Shown: positions 1 through 12,152, numbered from the stretch's first letter. The stretch is DNA of 64,000 nucleotides from Fagopyrum homotropicum (GCA_033239125.1 BSWB01000005.1:104791994-104855993); one strand, 5' to 3'. Made by a program: numbers and translations. Notes: generated by a model not told the origin, from the sequence alone.

Positions 1-475
1 CTCGATACTTGAGCGACTTCTTATACTTATGAACGTCATCATAGGCTACATCATCGCCTTAAAGGTGATGATATCGTATCATCATCTTAGCTCAAAGGTC
101 CTATAACTCTACATACTACTATATGTATAAGTCTACATATACATAAATATATAAGTCCTAAGTCCATATTTCTACTAACATAAACATCCAACATGCCATC
201 ATATCAAAACAAAGTGTAATACACATCATCATCCACATATACAACTATACACAAATCATGTCCATCATACAACTACAATCTCATATCCATAACTATATAT
301 ATATATACCAAGTCCAATAAACTAAGTTGTCGAGATCCGCGGAAGGAATGGTTGTCCGTACATACTACCCCGACTCATGCATGTGATTTAGAAAACGAAA
401 ACTCAGAACCCGTGGGGTTTCGTTTATTCCTTATTCGGCCTTTAGAAGATTGCAAGTGTCATTGTTGTCAACCTA

Positions 476-489
476 GGGCTCTGATACCA
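476..489 (-). other. Primer-binding site (initiator Met-tRNA)
   Basis: The reverse complement reads TGGTATCAGAGCCC, three bases after the LTR end. This is the standard PBS of plant chromoviruses and many Copia elements. It fixes both the orientation and the identity of 493-2434 as a 5' LTR rather than a solo LTR. Confidence 0.88.
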
Positions 490-492
490 CCT

Positions 493-2434
493 TGTAACAC
501 CCCGAAACCACGGGATATCGGGATGCTACAGGTGAGACCTCACAATGGGTCCCGACCCTTAGCTTGACAACAATCTCACCGGACCTTTCCAACATGGCAC
601 AAATAAAGGCAAAAACGTAAATCATTTTTAATGCAAACGATGAGAAACCCGAAAGAATGCAACAACAAATTTCAGCCGAGGTACAACTCAAACCAAACGC
701 CAAACAAGCGGCACACGAAACGTAACAATCGAAGGACAAAACACAACCCGACTCCAACCCATAAACCCTTCCTAAAATGTACGGACCCCGGCTGCCCACC
801 CTTCCGGATCTCTCGGCCGTATCCCTAACCTTCAAGGCAATCTACAACATCAGCATAAAACCGTTAGCTCATATTCGAAGCATTAGAATCAATGGGAAAG
901 GCACAAATACACGTAAAACACCGCAAGTACACAACATACTTAAAAGCACACCAATCCGGTTTATTATCTTTATTATTATTAAGTCGTATCCCGTTCTAAT
1001 TCAACTTAGTTTTGTGACACGAGACCACCGTTGTCCCGCCTCGGTCCCTACTTACCGGCATGGAACGGTACGGATGCCTCCGACCGTCTAACCAGCACGG
1101 GCTAGTCGCCGAGAACCTCCTAGACTCTCGCAAGATCTAGGCAGATGATGTCACCGCCCGTTATCCTACACTTGGGCAAAAATAATATAAGGTTGGTGGT
1201 CCTATTACCGGTTTAGTTGTTTATAACATAAACAATAACGTACACAAACACCACCAAACACACATCAATGCTAATACGTAAAATACGAGCTAAGTAAGTC
1301 TGGAGACTTACCTCGTCATCTCACTCAACTCACACCCTCTCGCTTCCTTAAAGAGGAAGTCCACAACCTGCTCACAAAAGAATATACGATCATCAACACA
1401 AGCTCAAGCTCAACGAAGTCTAAGACTTCACTCTAGGAATCTACGCAAGATCACCTAGCTCTCAACCTAAGAACGCATCCTAGAACTCACAATCCTCACA
1501 ACACTCCCAGCACAAGGAAACCTCTCACAACATCCTATACATCACATGGTCATGAACAAAAGTCTAGGAGAGCCAATCTAGCCTAGAAAGATCCAACATG
1601 CTCAAACAACTCAAAGTCAACAACTACATCGAGTCATAAGGGCTCCTAGGTTCTCAACCACTAGGTGGCATTCACAATTACCCTAGGTCCACCCTGGGCA
1701 TGCTACTAACATATATCAACCTCTAAACAAAGGAAGGAACTAAGGAGAAAGGAGGAGAAGAGCCTATTGTTGAAGCAAAGCAGCCGCAGAAACAAGCTGG
1801 CGCGACTGCGTGCTGAAGGTCACGGCGCCCGCGGCACTGTTCATCCGCCCCCGCAACTTCTGGCAATCCTTCCGCCGCCCCCGCGGCGTTGCTGACCGTC
1901 CCCGTGGTTTACTGAATCCGCCTCCGAGGCTCACAGAGTCCGCCCCCGCGGCTGAACTCCAGAAACAACGTCTTCTTCGTCTTCGACTGTGGATCTTGAG
2001 CTTCAATGGCCTCCTTCTCTTGCTGGGTCTTCTCCAAACATCATCCATGGTATATAGGGTCTCCCTCACGACCTAATCGAGCCAAGAACACACACATACA
2101 AAGGATCTAAGGAAAAGCCTCCTCAAAAGCTTCATCCATGGCAATGGAGAAGAAGATGAGAAAAAGAAGATGTTCAGCAAGGAAGAAGAAGAGAGGGAGG
2201 GAAAAACTTACCAAACTAAAACCCCCAGCTCTCCACTGCTGGCCACACTCCTAGAGATCCAAGGGGGAAAGAGAGAGAAGAGAGCTCAAGTGAAGGAAGA
2301 GGGAAAAGAGTAATGTGCGGGATTTTAGAAGAATCTCGTTACTCAACACCTCGTGCCTGCGGAAAGACTAAGCCACGCACGCGGGAAGGTCGATAAACCG
2401 CTCGATAACCGGAATAAAAATTCCGGATGTTACA
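493..2434 (-). repeat. 5' LTR of the leftmost Gypsy element
   Basis: About 1.94 kb with TGTAAC...GTTACA borders. On the minus strand it opens with a CCGGAATTTTTATTCCGG palindrome and closes with GGGGTGTTACA next to the PBS. A GC-rich block of degenerate CCGCCCCCGCGG units lies near 1848-1945. It contains no gene; open frames there (for example around 1764-2076 on both strands) are by-products of the GC-rich repeat. Confidence 0.8.
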
Positions 2435-3310
2435 GCTCCTTCTCCTTGTCCTTCTCATCAATCTTGGGATCTTCCTCCACTAGCACTTGTTTTCCTTTGT
2501 CAACTCCCTTGGGAAATGGATCATTTATCTTCACTCCACTTCGTGTTGTAAATGTCATCATTTGCCCCTTTGGATTGTTCTTGCTTTTTTTGGGAAGCCT
2601 TCTCGGATCTCTTTGCGCTTCATCCGCCTTTTGGAACACTTGAGTCTCTAGGACCTTTTGAGCCTTTGCAATAGAAATGACGGTACTCTCTAAATTGTTG
2701 AACCTTCTCATCAACTGCTCAAACATAATTTTCGTGCGGTCCTTAGGTAGTTGAGAAAATCCGGGAGGAGGTTGTTGTGAAGCTTGTTTTGCAACCTTCG
2801 GTGGTGGCGTTTGACTTGTGGAATGGGGAGAGTTCAATGCACTGTCCGGGTTTAAATAGGAAAACTCATGATGGTTGTGGTTGGGGCGGTAATTGTTTCC
2901 TTGAAAATTCCGGTTGAAAATGTTGTTGTAATTTCTATGACCTTGGTAATTCCCTTGGAAATTACTCTTCCCCGTGTAGTTCGAATCCTCCTCCTTAGAC
3001 ACAACTTGAGCTTGGGCTTGCACTTGCACTTGAGCTTGAGCTTTAAATGTTGATGTGCAAAGCTCTTTCAATGACTTGAGCTCGTTGTTGATGACCTCAA
3101 GCTTGGCATTTCTCATGGTTGCTTCACTTACTTCATATACTCCGGTCTTGTCCTTCTATCATCACTCTTCCAATGGAGTATTTCTCTATCACCAAAGCTT
3201 GCTTTTTTATAAATTTCTAAGCATCATCAATATTCTTCTCCATAAATGTTCCTCCGGAGAGCAATTGAAGTCAAAATTGACTATCCTAATCAGGTCCCTT
3301 GAAATAAAGG
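2435..3310 (-). pseudogene. Athila/Tat-type gag, C-terminal part
   Basis: A 228-codon open frame (3116-2430) plus decayed upstream sequence. It has a Gln/Ala-rich stretch, an Asn/Gln/Tyr/His-rich region, a coiled-coil-like segment (FEQLMRRFNNLESTVISIAK) and the hallmark TTRSG motif near the end, as in gag of Athila/Tat elements. It is the downstream continuation of 9332-10138; the Gypsy element 3311-9331 lies between the two parts. The frame is truncated at 2434 by the LTR of the leftmost Gypsy element. The gag between 3117 and 3310 carries stops. No function is expected. Confidence 0.75.
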
Positions 3311-5365
3311 TGTAACACCCCAAATCCGCGGGACTCGGGGGGCTACTGGATAGGATCTCACAGTGGATACTGACCCTAGCCTGACAACAAGTTCACTAGA
3401 TCTTACAACAAGGCACAGATATATTAAACCAAAATACATAAATTGTAAAATATATACATCAAAAGGGTTTACAACATCACAACCGAGTACGAAACGAAAA
3501 CCATAAACATCCAAGTACAAAACATCCAATATCCCACGATCAACCTAGTGTACGGAAGCCCTCGGTTGATCACCCATCTAGCTCACTCTACAGTCCTCCT
3601 ATCATGCAGATCAACTACAACACGGTATAAACCGTTAGCTAACAGAAATGAATAAGAATGAAGTAATAGCACATACACACATCAACACATCGCAATATGT
3701 AATGTCACACACGCATCCGTTTATTATCTTTAATTATGTTATTCCATTACTAATTCAACTTATTTTGTGACACGAGGAACCTTAAGGACCTCGGCTCTTC
3801 CCCCCCCCCCCCCCCAAGCACAGGGTTTTGCGTGGGGGTGGAGTTACCACCTACCCCCTGTGCTACTGAGCTTCGGAGCACCTCCTCCACTCCGCGAGCT
3901 TTGACAAGTAGTCACCACCCGGTTATAATACACTTGTGCCATATTATGTAATGAAGTGGACATCTTAGTCCAGTTTAGTTTATAAATGCAACAATCATAT
4001 GCACACACACACAACCATTACAAACACTCAAATCCACAACTACATGCTAAGTAAGTCCCATGGACTTACCTGAAATACTCGTAATCATGTACCACGTCAT
4101 AGTTTCCCCTCGAGGAAACAATCAACGCCTGCATAAGCTAGGCACACACAATATCAAATGCTACAAAGGTTAGGAGACGCGTCTCCTACACCTCATAACC
4201 ATAACCAGCTATAACTCGCATCTAAACCTCAAATCCTCAACATAGCTCTCAATTCCTCAAATCTCAAGGTAGCATGTAATCAACATTCCTCAATCTCAAT
4301 TATAATCCTAATTTAATTAATTAACCTTTAATTAATTAATTAAATTTCACCAGAATAACGTTTTGCCCGCAGACAATTTCTAAACTCACCTATCATCAGA
4401 TTTCATCAAACAAACACCCCATAAATACCAGAATAATATAGCGACCATAATGGAATTTATAATTATCTATTTTGACAAGTCTAAGGTCAATCTAGGTAAA
4501 ATCGCAATACGGTAAACGAATAAATTCATAACTTATTTGTTACTAACCCGATTGACGATCTGAAAGAAGATTCGGAATCACAACGACGCAAGCTACACAT
4601 GGACAACATCAAATTCACCGGAATTTGAGCGACGGAACCGTCCTGGTTACATATATGCTCGACCAGGTCTTCATCTACTCGGAAATGCAGAAACTCGGTA
4701 CCGATATGAAGAGAATGAAGAGAGGAATCCAGAAACTCAAACGGAATTGAAATCGGATTAGAAACGAAGCGTAAATCTGAGTTTGAAGGTTGAGAGAAAT
4801 CAGAGCTTTTACGAGGAAACGTGAAAGGAAATGAATTAATAAAAGATTTTCCGCTATTTATAGTGAGAACGATAATTATCCTATAGCGAAGTCGATAATT
4901 ATCTTTTAACTGATCCAAAGGCGGGTTGAATCCCCTTCTTCAAACTTCTCGAAATTGGAATAATAAATCTGGAATATTGTAGGGACATTTATTCCGCAAC
5001 TGCCTCGGAAAACACGTATTCTTAAGCTGTCTTTCTTAGTCGCTAAGAAACGGAATAGCGACTATTTTGGACATTTTGCCTTTCCATGTTATTTCATATC
5101 TAGGACATGTCCGATGTCTTGCTCATTTCTCTCAACTGCATTTTTATTAATTGAAGCTCCCAAATGCTACATATAACACCAGAGGGTAAAAATAATTATC
5201 CGGAGTAAAAAGTGAAAAATTCCCCATAAGCCCAATGTTACACCAAGAACATAACGGTGGGACTCATACTCATCACTTACGCAATCTTCGCGAGTTATGG
5301 GTCAATTATTAACAATGATTAAGTTAATCAACATTAATTAGAATTCGAAAATCCTAGCTATTACA
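3311..5365 (-). repeat. 3' LTR of the deleted chromovirus
   Basis: About 2.06 kb, TGTAATAG...GGGTGTTACA on the minus strand. It is closely similar to 7868-9331. It contains a poly-C run near 3800, TTAATTAA-rich sequence around 4315-4345, and a GC-poor centre with no gene. The open frame 4526-4918 lies in the LTR and has no recognisable product. Confidence 0.88.
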
Positions 5366-5385
5366 TCACACACCCCTTTAGAAAA
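5366..5385 (-). other. Polypurine tract of the chromovirus
   Basis: On the minus strand, AAGTTTC...GACGAAACTT is followed by TCTAAAGGGGTGTGTGA and then directly by the LTR start TGTAATAG. This is the usual order of palindrome, PPT and LTR at the 3' end of plant chromoviruses. Confidence 0.72.
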
Positions 5386-5517
5386 AGTTTCGTCCAGAAA
5401 CTTTGAACAATTCTCAAATCCTCTCGGACCCATACGCCGAGGTATAAACACTAGCTCTATTGGAGGTATCACATCTTTCAAAGGTATCAACATATAACAC
5501 TCTATAACCTCAAAACA

Positions 5518-5800
5518 TAGCATGGAGGAATCACCAACTCAAGCAACAAGATCATAACGCTATCTAAAGGCATAGAGGAAAACCATCTCTAGCCAACTTA
5601 TAACCACGTCACAAGGCATGGAGGAAAACCGTCTCCAGCCAAATCGCACTCGTAACACAACCATGTGGAGGGGGAACCACTCAAACTATATCCATAAACA
5701 ATAGCATGGAGGAATAACCATATCCAACTAAACCCTAATCACAACTCAATAGCATGGAGGAAGAACCATCTCCAGCTATAGACACAGCTCGCGCTAGCAA
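5518..5800 (-). repeat. Degenerate tandem repeat in chromovirus 3' non-coding region
   Basis: Five imperfect units built on GCATGGAGGAARAACC plus ATCTCCAGC recur at irregular 45-75-base spacing, between the integrase stop and the PPT. No protein is encoded. Tandem repeats between pol and the 3' LTR occur in several plant Gypsy lineages; no role is shown here. Confidence 0.65.
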
Positions 5801-5895
5801 ACAAGATCTACTAAGATCGTATGCATACATCACAACTAGCACGAAAACACATCAAAGCACATAAGCACATAATCATAACACTCACCAAAATAGCA

Positions 5896-7870
5896 CTAAT
5901 ATCTACTGATCGATCCTACAGGTGCATCTATCTCGGCATAGGACTCTGGATAGTTCCTCTGGATACTATCCTCAATCTCCCATGTAGCCTCATCACGTCC
6001 TCGTCTAGACCACTGTATCTTCAACATAGGAATGTCCTTAGAACACATGCGTCTGACACCTCGCTCTAGGACTGCAATCGGGTGCTCAACAAAATTGTGG
6101 TCCGGCTCAACCACTAAGTCATCATAGTTGACGATGTGTCTCGGATCTGGTAGGTATTCCCTCAGCTGAGACACATAGAACACGGAGTGAACACCCTCTA
6201 ATCTCGGTGGTAAAGCCAATTTGTATGCTGCTCTTCTAACTTTGTCTAGTATCTCCAAAGGACCGACATATTGGGGACTCAACTTCCCATTTATGCCAAA
6301 ATGTTTGATGCCTCACATCGGAGATACTCTTCGCCAGACAAGAGCCCCTACCCTGAACTCTAGAGGTCGATGCCTCTTGTCTGTATACGACTTCTGGTGA
6401 TTCTATGCAGCCAGCATCCTCTCTATAATCAGCGCTACTCGTGCATTATCATCTTGAATCTGCTCAGGCGCTATACCGTTGACACTACTAAGCTCATCCC
6501 AACACAATGGGGTACGGCATATCCATCCATACAGTGCCTCATATGGGGATCCCAATCGATGCATGTCAGTTGTTGTTGTATGAGAACTCAATCAATGGGA
6601 GGTGATTTGACCATCGTTGTCCCCATTCCAACACACAAGCTCGCAACATATCCTCGAACGTTTGAATGGTCCTCTTTGACTGACCATCTGTCTGAGAATG
6701 AAATGTAGTCGTGATGTGCAAACTCGTCCCCAAAGCAGTTTGAATTTGCTACTAGAACCTCGAGGTAAATCGTCCATCTCGGTTGGAGACGATCGTCCTC
6801 GGTACACCATGGAGTCTCGATATCTGCCTCATGAACTCTTCCGCTAGTTCGCTCACTAGCCACGTTTCCCTGATAGGGATGAAATGTGCAGTCATCATCA
6901 GTATGTCAACTACAACCCAAATGGCATCAAAGTTCTTGCTCAGCCTCAATCTTGTCACAAAATCCATGGAGATGTCCTCCCATTTCCATTGTAGTACAGC
7001 TAGTGGATGGAGCTCTCCTCCTGATCTACAATGCTCTATCTTGACATGTTGACAGGTCACACACAGAGCCACAATCTGGCTACATCGGGCTTCAGTCCTC
7101 CCCACCAGTATGAACGTCTCACATCTTGATACATTTTACTCGCACCTGGGTGTGCTGAGTAAGGTGTGGAGTGAGCCTCTTACAGAATCCTTTGTCTCAT
7201 ATCCGCATCGGTGGGTACACTACAAAAAAAATTCAGTTAGCCACCCATGTTGGCAACGGCAAGGCTTTTCCGTCGCCATTGGTCTTTATTTGGCGACGGC
7301 AAAGCAACGGCAACATCAACTTGACAAAAATACCAATTATTGGCGGCGGTTGTACACAACCGTCGCCAATAGTGAAGTAATAGGCGTTGGCTAATCTTTA
7401 CCGTGGCCAATAGTCAAGTAATTGGCGTCGGTTGTACACAACCGTCGCCAACATCAACTTGACAAAATACGCCGGCAAGGCTTTGCCGTTTTGCCGTCGT
7501 CAAGCCGTCGCCGTTAATGGTTGGCGACGGCAAATAGCTTATATGTTGTCGCCAACATCCGTGGCTAGTTGAATTATTTTTTGTAGTGGTACACATGCAC
7601 GGTCGTGGCATCTCATCACTCCATCTGCTCCTATGGATAACTACGGTGCCTCACCACGAGACATCTTATCTCGTATCCTCGTCAGCGTCTGGAAGGTCCC
7701 CTGCTTCTGTTGGATCTCTCCCAACAGATCAGGTAGGACCTCTAATGTACTAAACTGGGCATCCTTATCAGGAAATTGTATGTCCATCTCTAGCCATGCT
7801 AGATCTCTCTGCAACTGAGGCTGAACTATCAGTCTCGCAATGCCTTCTCTCGAAGTATTTTCCTGCTCAA
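5896..7870 (-). pseudogene. Chromovirus pol remnant: integrase and chromodomain
   Basis: Reading right to left: the RT-integrase linker (7870-7592, ending in a DGVMRCHDRACV-like stretch); then after the MITE the integrase zinc-binding and core region (7217-6400), with CVTCQHVKIEH, the core strand around DFVTRLRLSKNFDAIWVVVD, and GVPRTIVSNRD; then the C-terminal GPF-like region (YVGPLEILDKV) and a chromodomain-like end (IPMLKIQW, DEATWEIED) in frame 6282-5896. Several frameshifts and stops separate the pieces. The C-terminal chromodomain assigns it to chromoviruses, best resembling the Tekay/Del lineage. Reverse transcriptase and RNase H are absent. Confidence 0.87.
7218..7588. mobile_element. 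CACTA-type MITE, 371 bp, TSD GTA
   Basis: The ends are CACTACAAAAAAAATT and AATTATTTTTTGTAGTG, i.e. inverted CACTACAAAAAA termini, flanked by GTA at 7215-7217 and 7589-7591. The interior consists of repeated TTGGCGACGG/CCGTCGCCAA units in both orientations and no coding sequence. It interrupts the integrase remnant, so it inserted after the chromovirus. A source transposase of another CACTA family must have moved it: the large CACTA in this window starts CACTAGTACAAA and differs. Confidence 0.9.
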
Positions 7871-9331
7871 GACCTCGGCTCTCCCCCCCCCCTCCCCTAA
7901 GCACAGGGTTCTGCGTGGGGGTGGAGTTACCACCTGCCCCCTGTGCTACTGAGCTTCCGAGCACCTCCTCCACTCGGTGAGCTTTGGCAAGTAGTCACCG
8001 CCCGGTTATAATACACTTGTGCCATATAATGTAATGAAGTAGACATCCTAGTCCAGTTTAGTTTATAAATGCAACAATCATATGCACACACACACAATCA
8101 TTACAAACACTCAAATCCACAACTACACGCTAAGTCCCATGGACTTACCTGAAATACTCGTAATCATGTACCACGTCATAGTTTCCCCTCGAGGAAATGA
8201 TCAACGTCTGCATAAGCATGGCATACACAATATCAAACGCTATAAAGGTTAGAAGACGCGTCTCCCACAAATCATAACCATAACCAGCTATAACTCGCAT
8301 CTAAACCTCAGATCCTCAACATAGCTCACAATTCCTCAAATCTCAAGGTAGCATGTAATCAACATTCCTCAATCTCAATTCTAATCCTAATTTAATTAAT
8401 TAACCTTTAATTAATTAATTAAATTTCACCAGAATAACGTTTTGCCCGCAGGCAATTTCTAAACTCATCTATCATCAGATTTCATCAAACAAACAACCCA
8501 TAAATACCAGAATAATATAGCGACCATAATGGTATTTCTAATTATCCATTTTGACAAGTCTAAGGTCAATCTAGGCCAAATAGCAGTACGGAAAACGAAT
8601 ACATTCATAACTTATTCGTTACTAACCCGATTGACGATCTGAAAGAAGATTCCGAATCACAACGACGCAGGCTACGCATGGACAACATCAAATTCACCGT
8701 AATTTGAGTAAAGGAACCGTCCTAGTGACATATATGCTCGATCAGGTCTTCATCTGCTCAAAAATGCAGAATTTCGGTACCGATATGAAGAGAATGAAGA
8801 TAGGAATCCAGAAACTCAAACGGAATTGAAATCGGATTAGAAACAAAGAGTAGATCTGAGTTTGAAGGTTGAGAGAAATTAGAGCTTTTACGAGGAAACG
8901 TTAAAGGAAATGAATTAATAAAAGATTTTCCGCTATTTATAGTGAGGACGATAATTATCCTTTAGCGAAGTCGATAATTATCCTTTAACTGATCCAAAGG
9001 CGGGTTGAATCCCCTTCTCCAAACTTCTCAAAATTGGCCATTTTGCCTTTCCATGTTATTTCATATCTAGGACATGTCCGATGTCCTGATCATTTCTCTC
9101 AACTGCATTTTTATTAATTGGAGCTCTCAAATGCTCCATATAACACCGGAGGGTAAAAATAATTACCCGGGGGAAAAAGTGAAAAATTCCCCATAAGCAC
9201 AATGTTACACCAAGAACATAACGGTGAGACTCAACTCATCACTTACGCAATCTTCTCGAGTTATGGGTCAATTACTATCAATGATTAAGTTAATCAACAT
9301 TAATTAGAATTCGGAAATCCTAACGATTACA
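7868..9331 (-). repeat. Truncated 5' LTR of the deleted chromovirus
   Basis: It matches the distal three quarters of 3311-5365 base for base over long stretches, including the poly-C run, the TTAATTAA block and the terminal TTACA. The first ~480 bases (plus-strand left side) are missing; sequence switches to pol around GACCTCGGCTCTC at about 7868-7875. TSD AAAGG follows at 9332-9336. No gene is inside. Confidence 0.87.
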
Positions 9332-10138
9332 AAAGGGGCTCGATCTTCCGGATTCCTTGGTGAGGTCAATCTAGTAGGAGGTCTTTGAACCTCTCCTAAG
9401 TTTTAAACAAGCTCTCCTTGTACTTCGTCGTGAAAGCATTGATATTTCATCTAAGCTCGGTTGTCTTGGAAGTAGGGAAATTTTTGGTAAGGAACTCGGT
9501 TGTCATCTCCTCCCAAGTGTTGACTTTTCCTTTTGAGATTGATTGATACCAAGTTATAGCCTTATCCTTAAGTGAGAAGGAAAAAGCTCTAAGCTTGTGA
9601 TTGTTGCTCTCCAACCTTGGTGGCATCAATGTCTCCATGAGGATCTCATAGTTCATTAGATGTTGGTGTGGAACTCTCCCTTCAATCCTCCAAATTGGTT
9701 GTGTCGGATCATTTGGAAGACTCTCGGACGATGAATCCTTTGAGTTGGATCCATCTGTTGGCCAAGTTTTGTGGTTCTTCTACAATTGTCACAACTCAAA
9801 CATTCCTCACTGGTTGAGGAGGAGGTACTTCATGTTGGACATTTACTTCTCCTTGATGCTTATTCTCTCCATAGGTTGTTTTGTAGAAGTATTTGTCTCA
9901 TGTTTGCTCTAATGTCCTCAATTTCCGTCATGGTAGCTTCTTCTCTTTCCCTTGCCCTGATCCTTTCAATCTCCAATGCTTCACCCCTAAGTCTTAGTTT
10001 CTCCATGGCATTATCTAGTTTCTCTTGGATATTTATTCCATCTATCTTATTCTTAGTTTTCTTAGATCTCTTCCGTAAATTTTTCTCCGGTTCGGGATCG
10101 AATGCAGCTAAATCCTTGTCGCTATGAGATTTCCGCAT
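9332..10138 (-). pseudogene. Athila/Tat-type gag, N-terminal part
   Basis: The start at 10138 gives MRKSHSDKDLAAFDPEPEK followed by a basic RKRSKKTK stretch and a charged coiled coil, the usual N-terminus of Athila/Tat gag. After a stop and frame changes the retrotransposon gag domain appears at 9656-9447 (FSFSLKDKAITWYQSI, TWEEMTTEFLTKNFPTSK). The frame runs into the chromovirus at 9331 and resumes at 3310. The distance to the PBS (10254-10271) fits a short leader. It is broken by stops, frameshifts and the insertion. Confidence 0.82.
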
Positions 10139-10253
10139 ACACCAAAGAGTGAGATGAAATCCTGAAAAATCAAAGACAAAAAGCAAAGCAAGATCAAAAA
10201 CAAAAGAAAGATCTACACTACTAACAATCACACACAATTCAATCTAGACCTAG

Positions 10254-10271
10254 TCCCCGGCAACGACGCCA
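10254..10271 (-). other. Athila/Tat-type primer-binding site
   Basis: The reverse complement reads TGGCGTCGTTGCCGGGGA, one base from the TGGCGCCGTTGCCGGGGA PBS typical of Athila/Tat elements. It sits between the gag start (10138) and the LTR end (10278). Confidence 0.85.
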
Positions 10272-10277
10272 AAAACT

Positions 10278-12152
10278 TGTTCGCTCCAAAACGAGTGATG
10301 AAAGTCTTATATTTATAATGCTTGCAATAATCCCTAAATCTACATAGCGAACCCAGAATGTATGGGTCGTTCCATAGCAAGGTAAGAATTCCAAGGTCGA
10401 ACACAAAGACTAAGGTGAAATTGAATCATGCAAGTGATCAGAAATAGTACAAATCTAGAGTAAGAAAAGAGAGAGTTGGAAAAGGGTTAGAAGACATATA
10501 TTTTTGTTTGCTTTTGGGTTTCGTTGATCAAGGATTAGTTTTACAACTAAAAAATAAATCAAACAACAACACATGTAAGATATGTGAGAATAATGAGATA
10601 AGAGGATTTTAGAGTTCAAGATCGTTGATTATGACATCGGATTTAAGTTTTCTATACACAAGGACACGGCTGCGAATCGTGCGATTCCTAGAGGGAAAGG
10701 AGGTTTTTTCTATCAGAATAATTAAGGGGGAGGTCTCATATTCCACTAATCCCGCTCCAAACTAACTATTACCGGGTAAGTCTCGAGGCACTAAGGATAG
10801 GAACTTAACTCAAACCGGTTACTCTACCTAAGGCTCGAACCAACCCTTACCGGGTAAGTCTCGGGTCCCTCAACTCATGCAAAAAACCTAGAACACTCAA
10901 TCCAAATGAGGGTTTTATACCTCGATCTACTACCTAGAGTTCATCATCATCTCTACCTAAGGGAGGAAATTACCGGGTAAGTCTCATTCCTCACCTAGTT
11001 TACTAACGTTAGACAAGTCTAAGCTAGATTAAACTCAATGAACACTAGGATTTAAACAATCTAATACCCTAACATACAAACTTATTGATTACAAGACAAC
11101 AATATAGATCTCGGGTGGATCATACTAATCTCGGCCGAGATTTCATGATGAACAGGCCGAAATTCTAAAGAGTTATTGTTCGTGCAACCAAATCATCCTA
11201 AAATGACATGCAATTTCATACTATCATAATCCAAGCCATAATCATTAATCTATCACCCTAGAATCACAAAGATCTAGCCTACAACATGCATATCTAGTTC
11301 AATATACTCCGAACAAGCATACTTGCAATCGATAGATAGAAAAATGAGAAATAAGGTGATACTTAGATGATTTTTGCTTCAAACAACAAAGGTAAGGTTT
11401 CAAAATACACTACACAACTTCCTTAGTTTGGATCCAAGCTTACAACTTCGAGTCTTTCTCCAAAAAAACTCTCCAAATCTAAATACCAAGCTTCTCACTC
11501 CCAACCATGGGTCTAAGACATAAAAATGATAAAGAAGGGAATTCTTGGACAGACACAGAAGTCCCACCATTTACTCCACCTTAAGAAAATTAAGGGTCGG
11601 CCTGCAACTTCGGAAAAGACGTCATAAAGTTGCACAGAGAGCGAATCTCGTCCATCCATGGACAATGTCGAGCGAGATTATAGACAGTGTCGGGGTCAAG
11701 ATTTTGAGGTCTTCAAGTTGACCTTCACACCGTGGAAATCTTGAGCATACACAAGTCTTCAAATATCGGGCGAGCTTTTTGAGTTCGGTCGAGATTACTC
11801 TCGACTTAGTGAATTTCGTCGGTGAAAAACAAACCGCTACCGAGATTCATCTTACATAGCCGAGGTTCCACATAAAGTTCTTCTTTGCTTCAATGCGTGA
11901 TCATTTGGCTTGTTTCCTTGCTTCCTTAGAGTCCCTAGCATGAACCATTCCGAGGCTTGCCTCAAGTGTTTCATTTAGGTCTAGAATTCGCTGAAATACC
12001 TGAAAAACCAAAAAAAAGCTCGTGTAGACATCTATTCTAGCATAATGAACTCAATCAAGCACAAATTTCACGAACTAATGCTAATATATGCAAAACAAAG
12101 GGGAAATCCACCTATATGTATGCATGAACTATGGTTATAAATCATGTTATCA
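10278..12152 (-). repeat. 5' LTR of the first Athila/Tat-type element
   Basis: About 1.88 kb from TGATAACATG (minus strand, 12152) to ...GAACA before the PBS. It carries three ACCGGGTAAGTCTC motifs (near 10770, 10850, 10972) and no coding sequence. The matching 3' LTR is not in the window; the 3' part of this element is displaced leftward past the Gypsy insertion at 2434. The 5' border is set from the TG dinucleotide and could shift by a few bases. Confidence 0.7.

Larger units (their letters stand above)
1..2434 (-). mobile_element. Ty3/Gypsy LTR retrotransposon, 5' end (LTR, PBS, leader), cut by window edge
   Basis: Read on the minus strand, an LTR (493-2434) ends in GGGGTGTTACA and is followed after three bases by TGGTATCAGAGCCC, the usual primer-binding site for initiator Met-tRNA. 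The element therefore runs right to left and its gag/pol lies outside the window. Positions 1-475 should be its untranslated leader; I see no coding sequence there. The right border (2434) cuts straight into the gag reading frame of an Athila/Tat-type element. The target-site duplication cannot be checked because the other LTR is outside. The LTR start/end style matches the other Gypsy elements in this window, so a chromovirus is likely but not proven without pol. Confidence 0.8.
3311..9331 (-). mobile_element. Deleted Ty3/Gypsy chromovirus with TSD AAAGG
   Basis: The 3' LTR is 3311-5365. A polypurine tract follows on its right (about 5366-5385), then a 3' non-coding region, then integrase C-terminus with chromodomain and broken integrase (5896-7870). 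A second, truncated LTR copy (7868-9331) comes last. The flanks carry AAAGG at 3306-3310 and 9332-9336, so both outer borders are original. PBS, gag, protease, reverse transcriptase and RNase H are missing: the 5' LTR was joined directly to the RT-integrase linker by deletion. The element is inactive, and it is inserted in an Athila/Tat-type gag. Confidence 0.88.

Noticed and set aside
1764..2076. Overlapping ~90-100-codon open frames on both strands
   Set aside because: They lie in the GC-rich repeat of an LTR; both strands are open because stop codons are AT-rich.
493..2434. Solo LTR
   Set aside because: A PBS follows directly and the flanking pentamers (CACCT, GCTCC) do not match, so it is the 5' LTR of an element that leaves the window.
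3800..3816. Poly-C runs (also near 7885 and 56605) as a signal
   Set aside because: Simple homopolymers; the first two are the same LTR position and may also be assembly-sensitive.
4526..4918. 130-codon minus-strand frame
   Set aside because: Inside an LTR, no domain; the second LTR copy does not keep the frame intact.
5518..5800. CRISPR-like array
   Set aside because: Plant genome, irregular spacing, diverged units; it is a degenerate tandem repeat of the retrotransposon 3' region.
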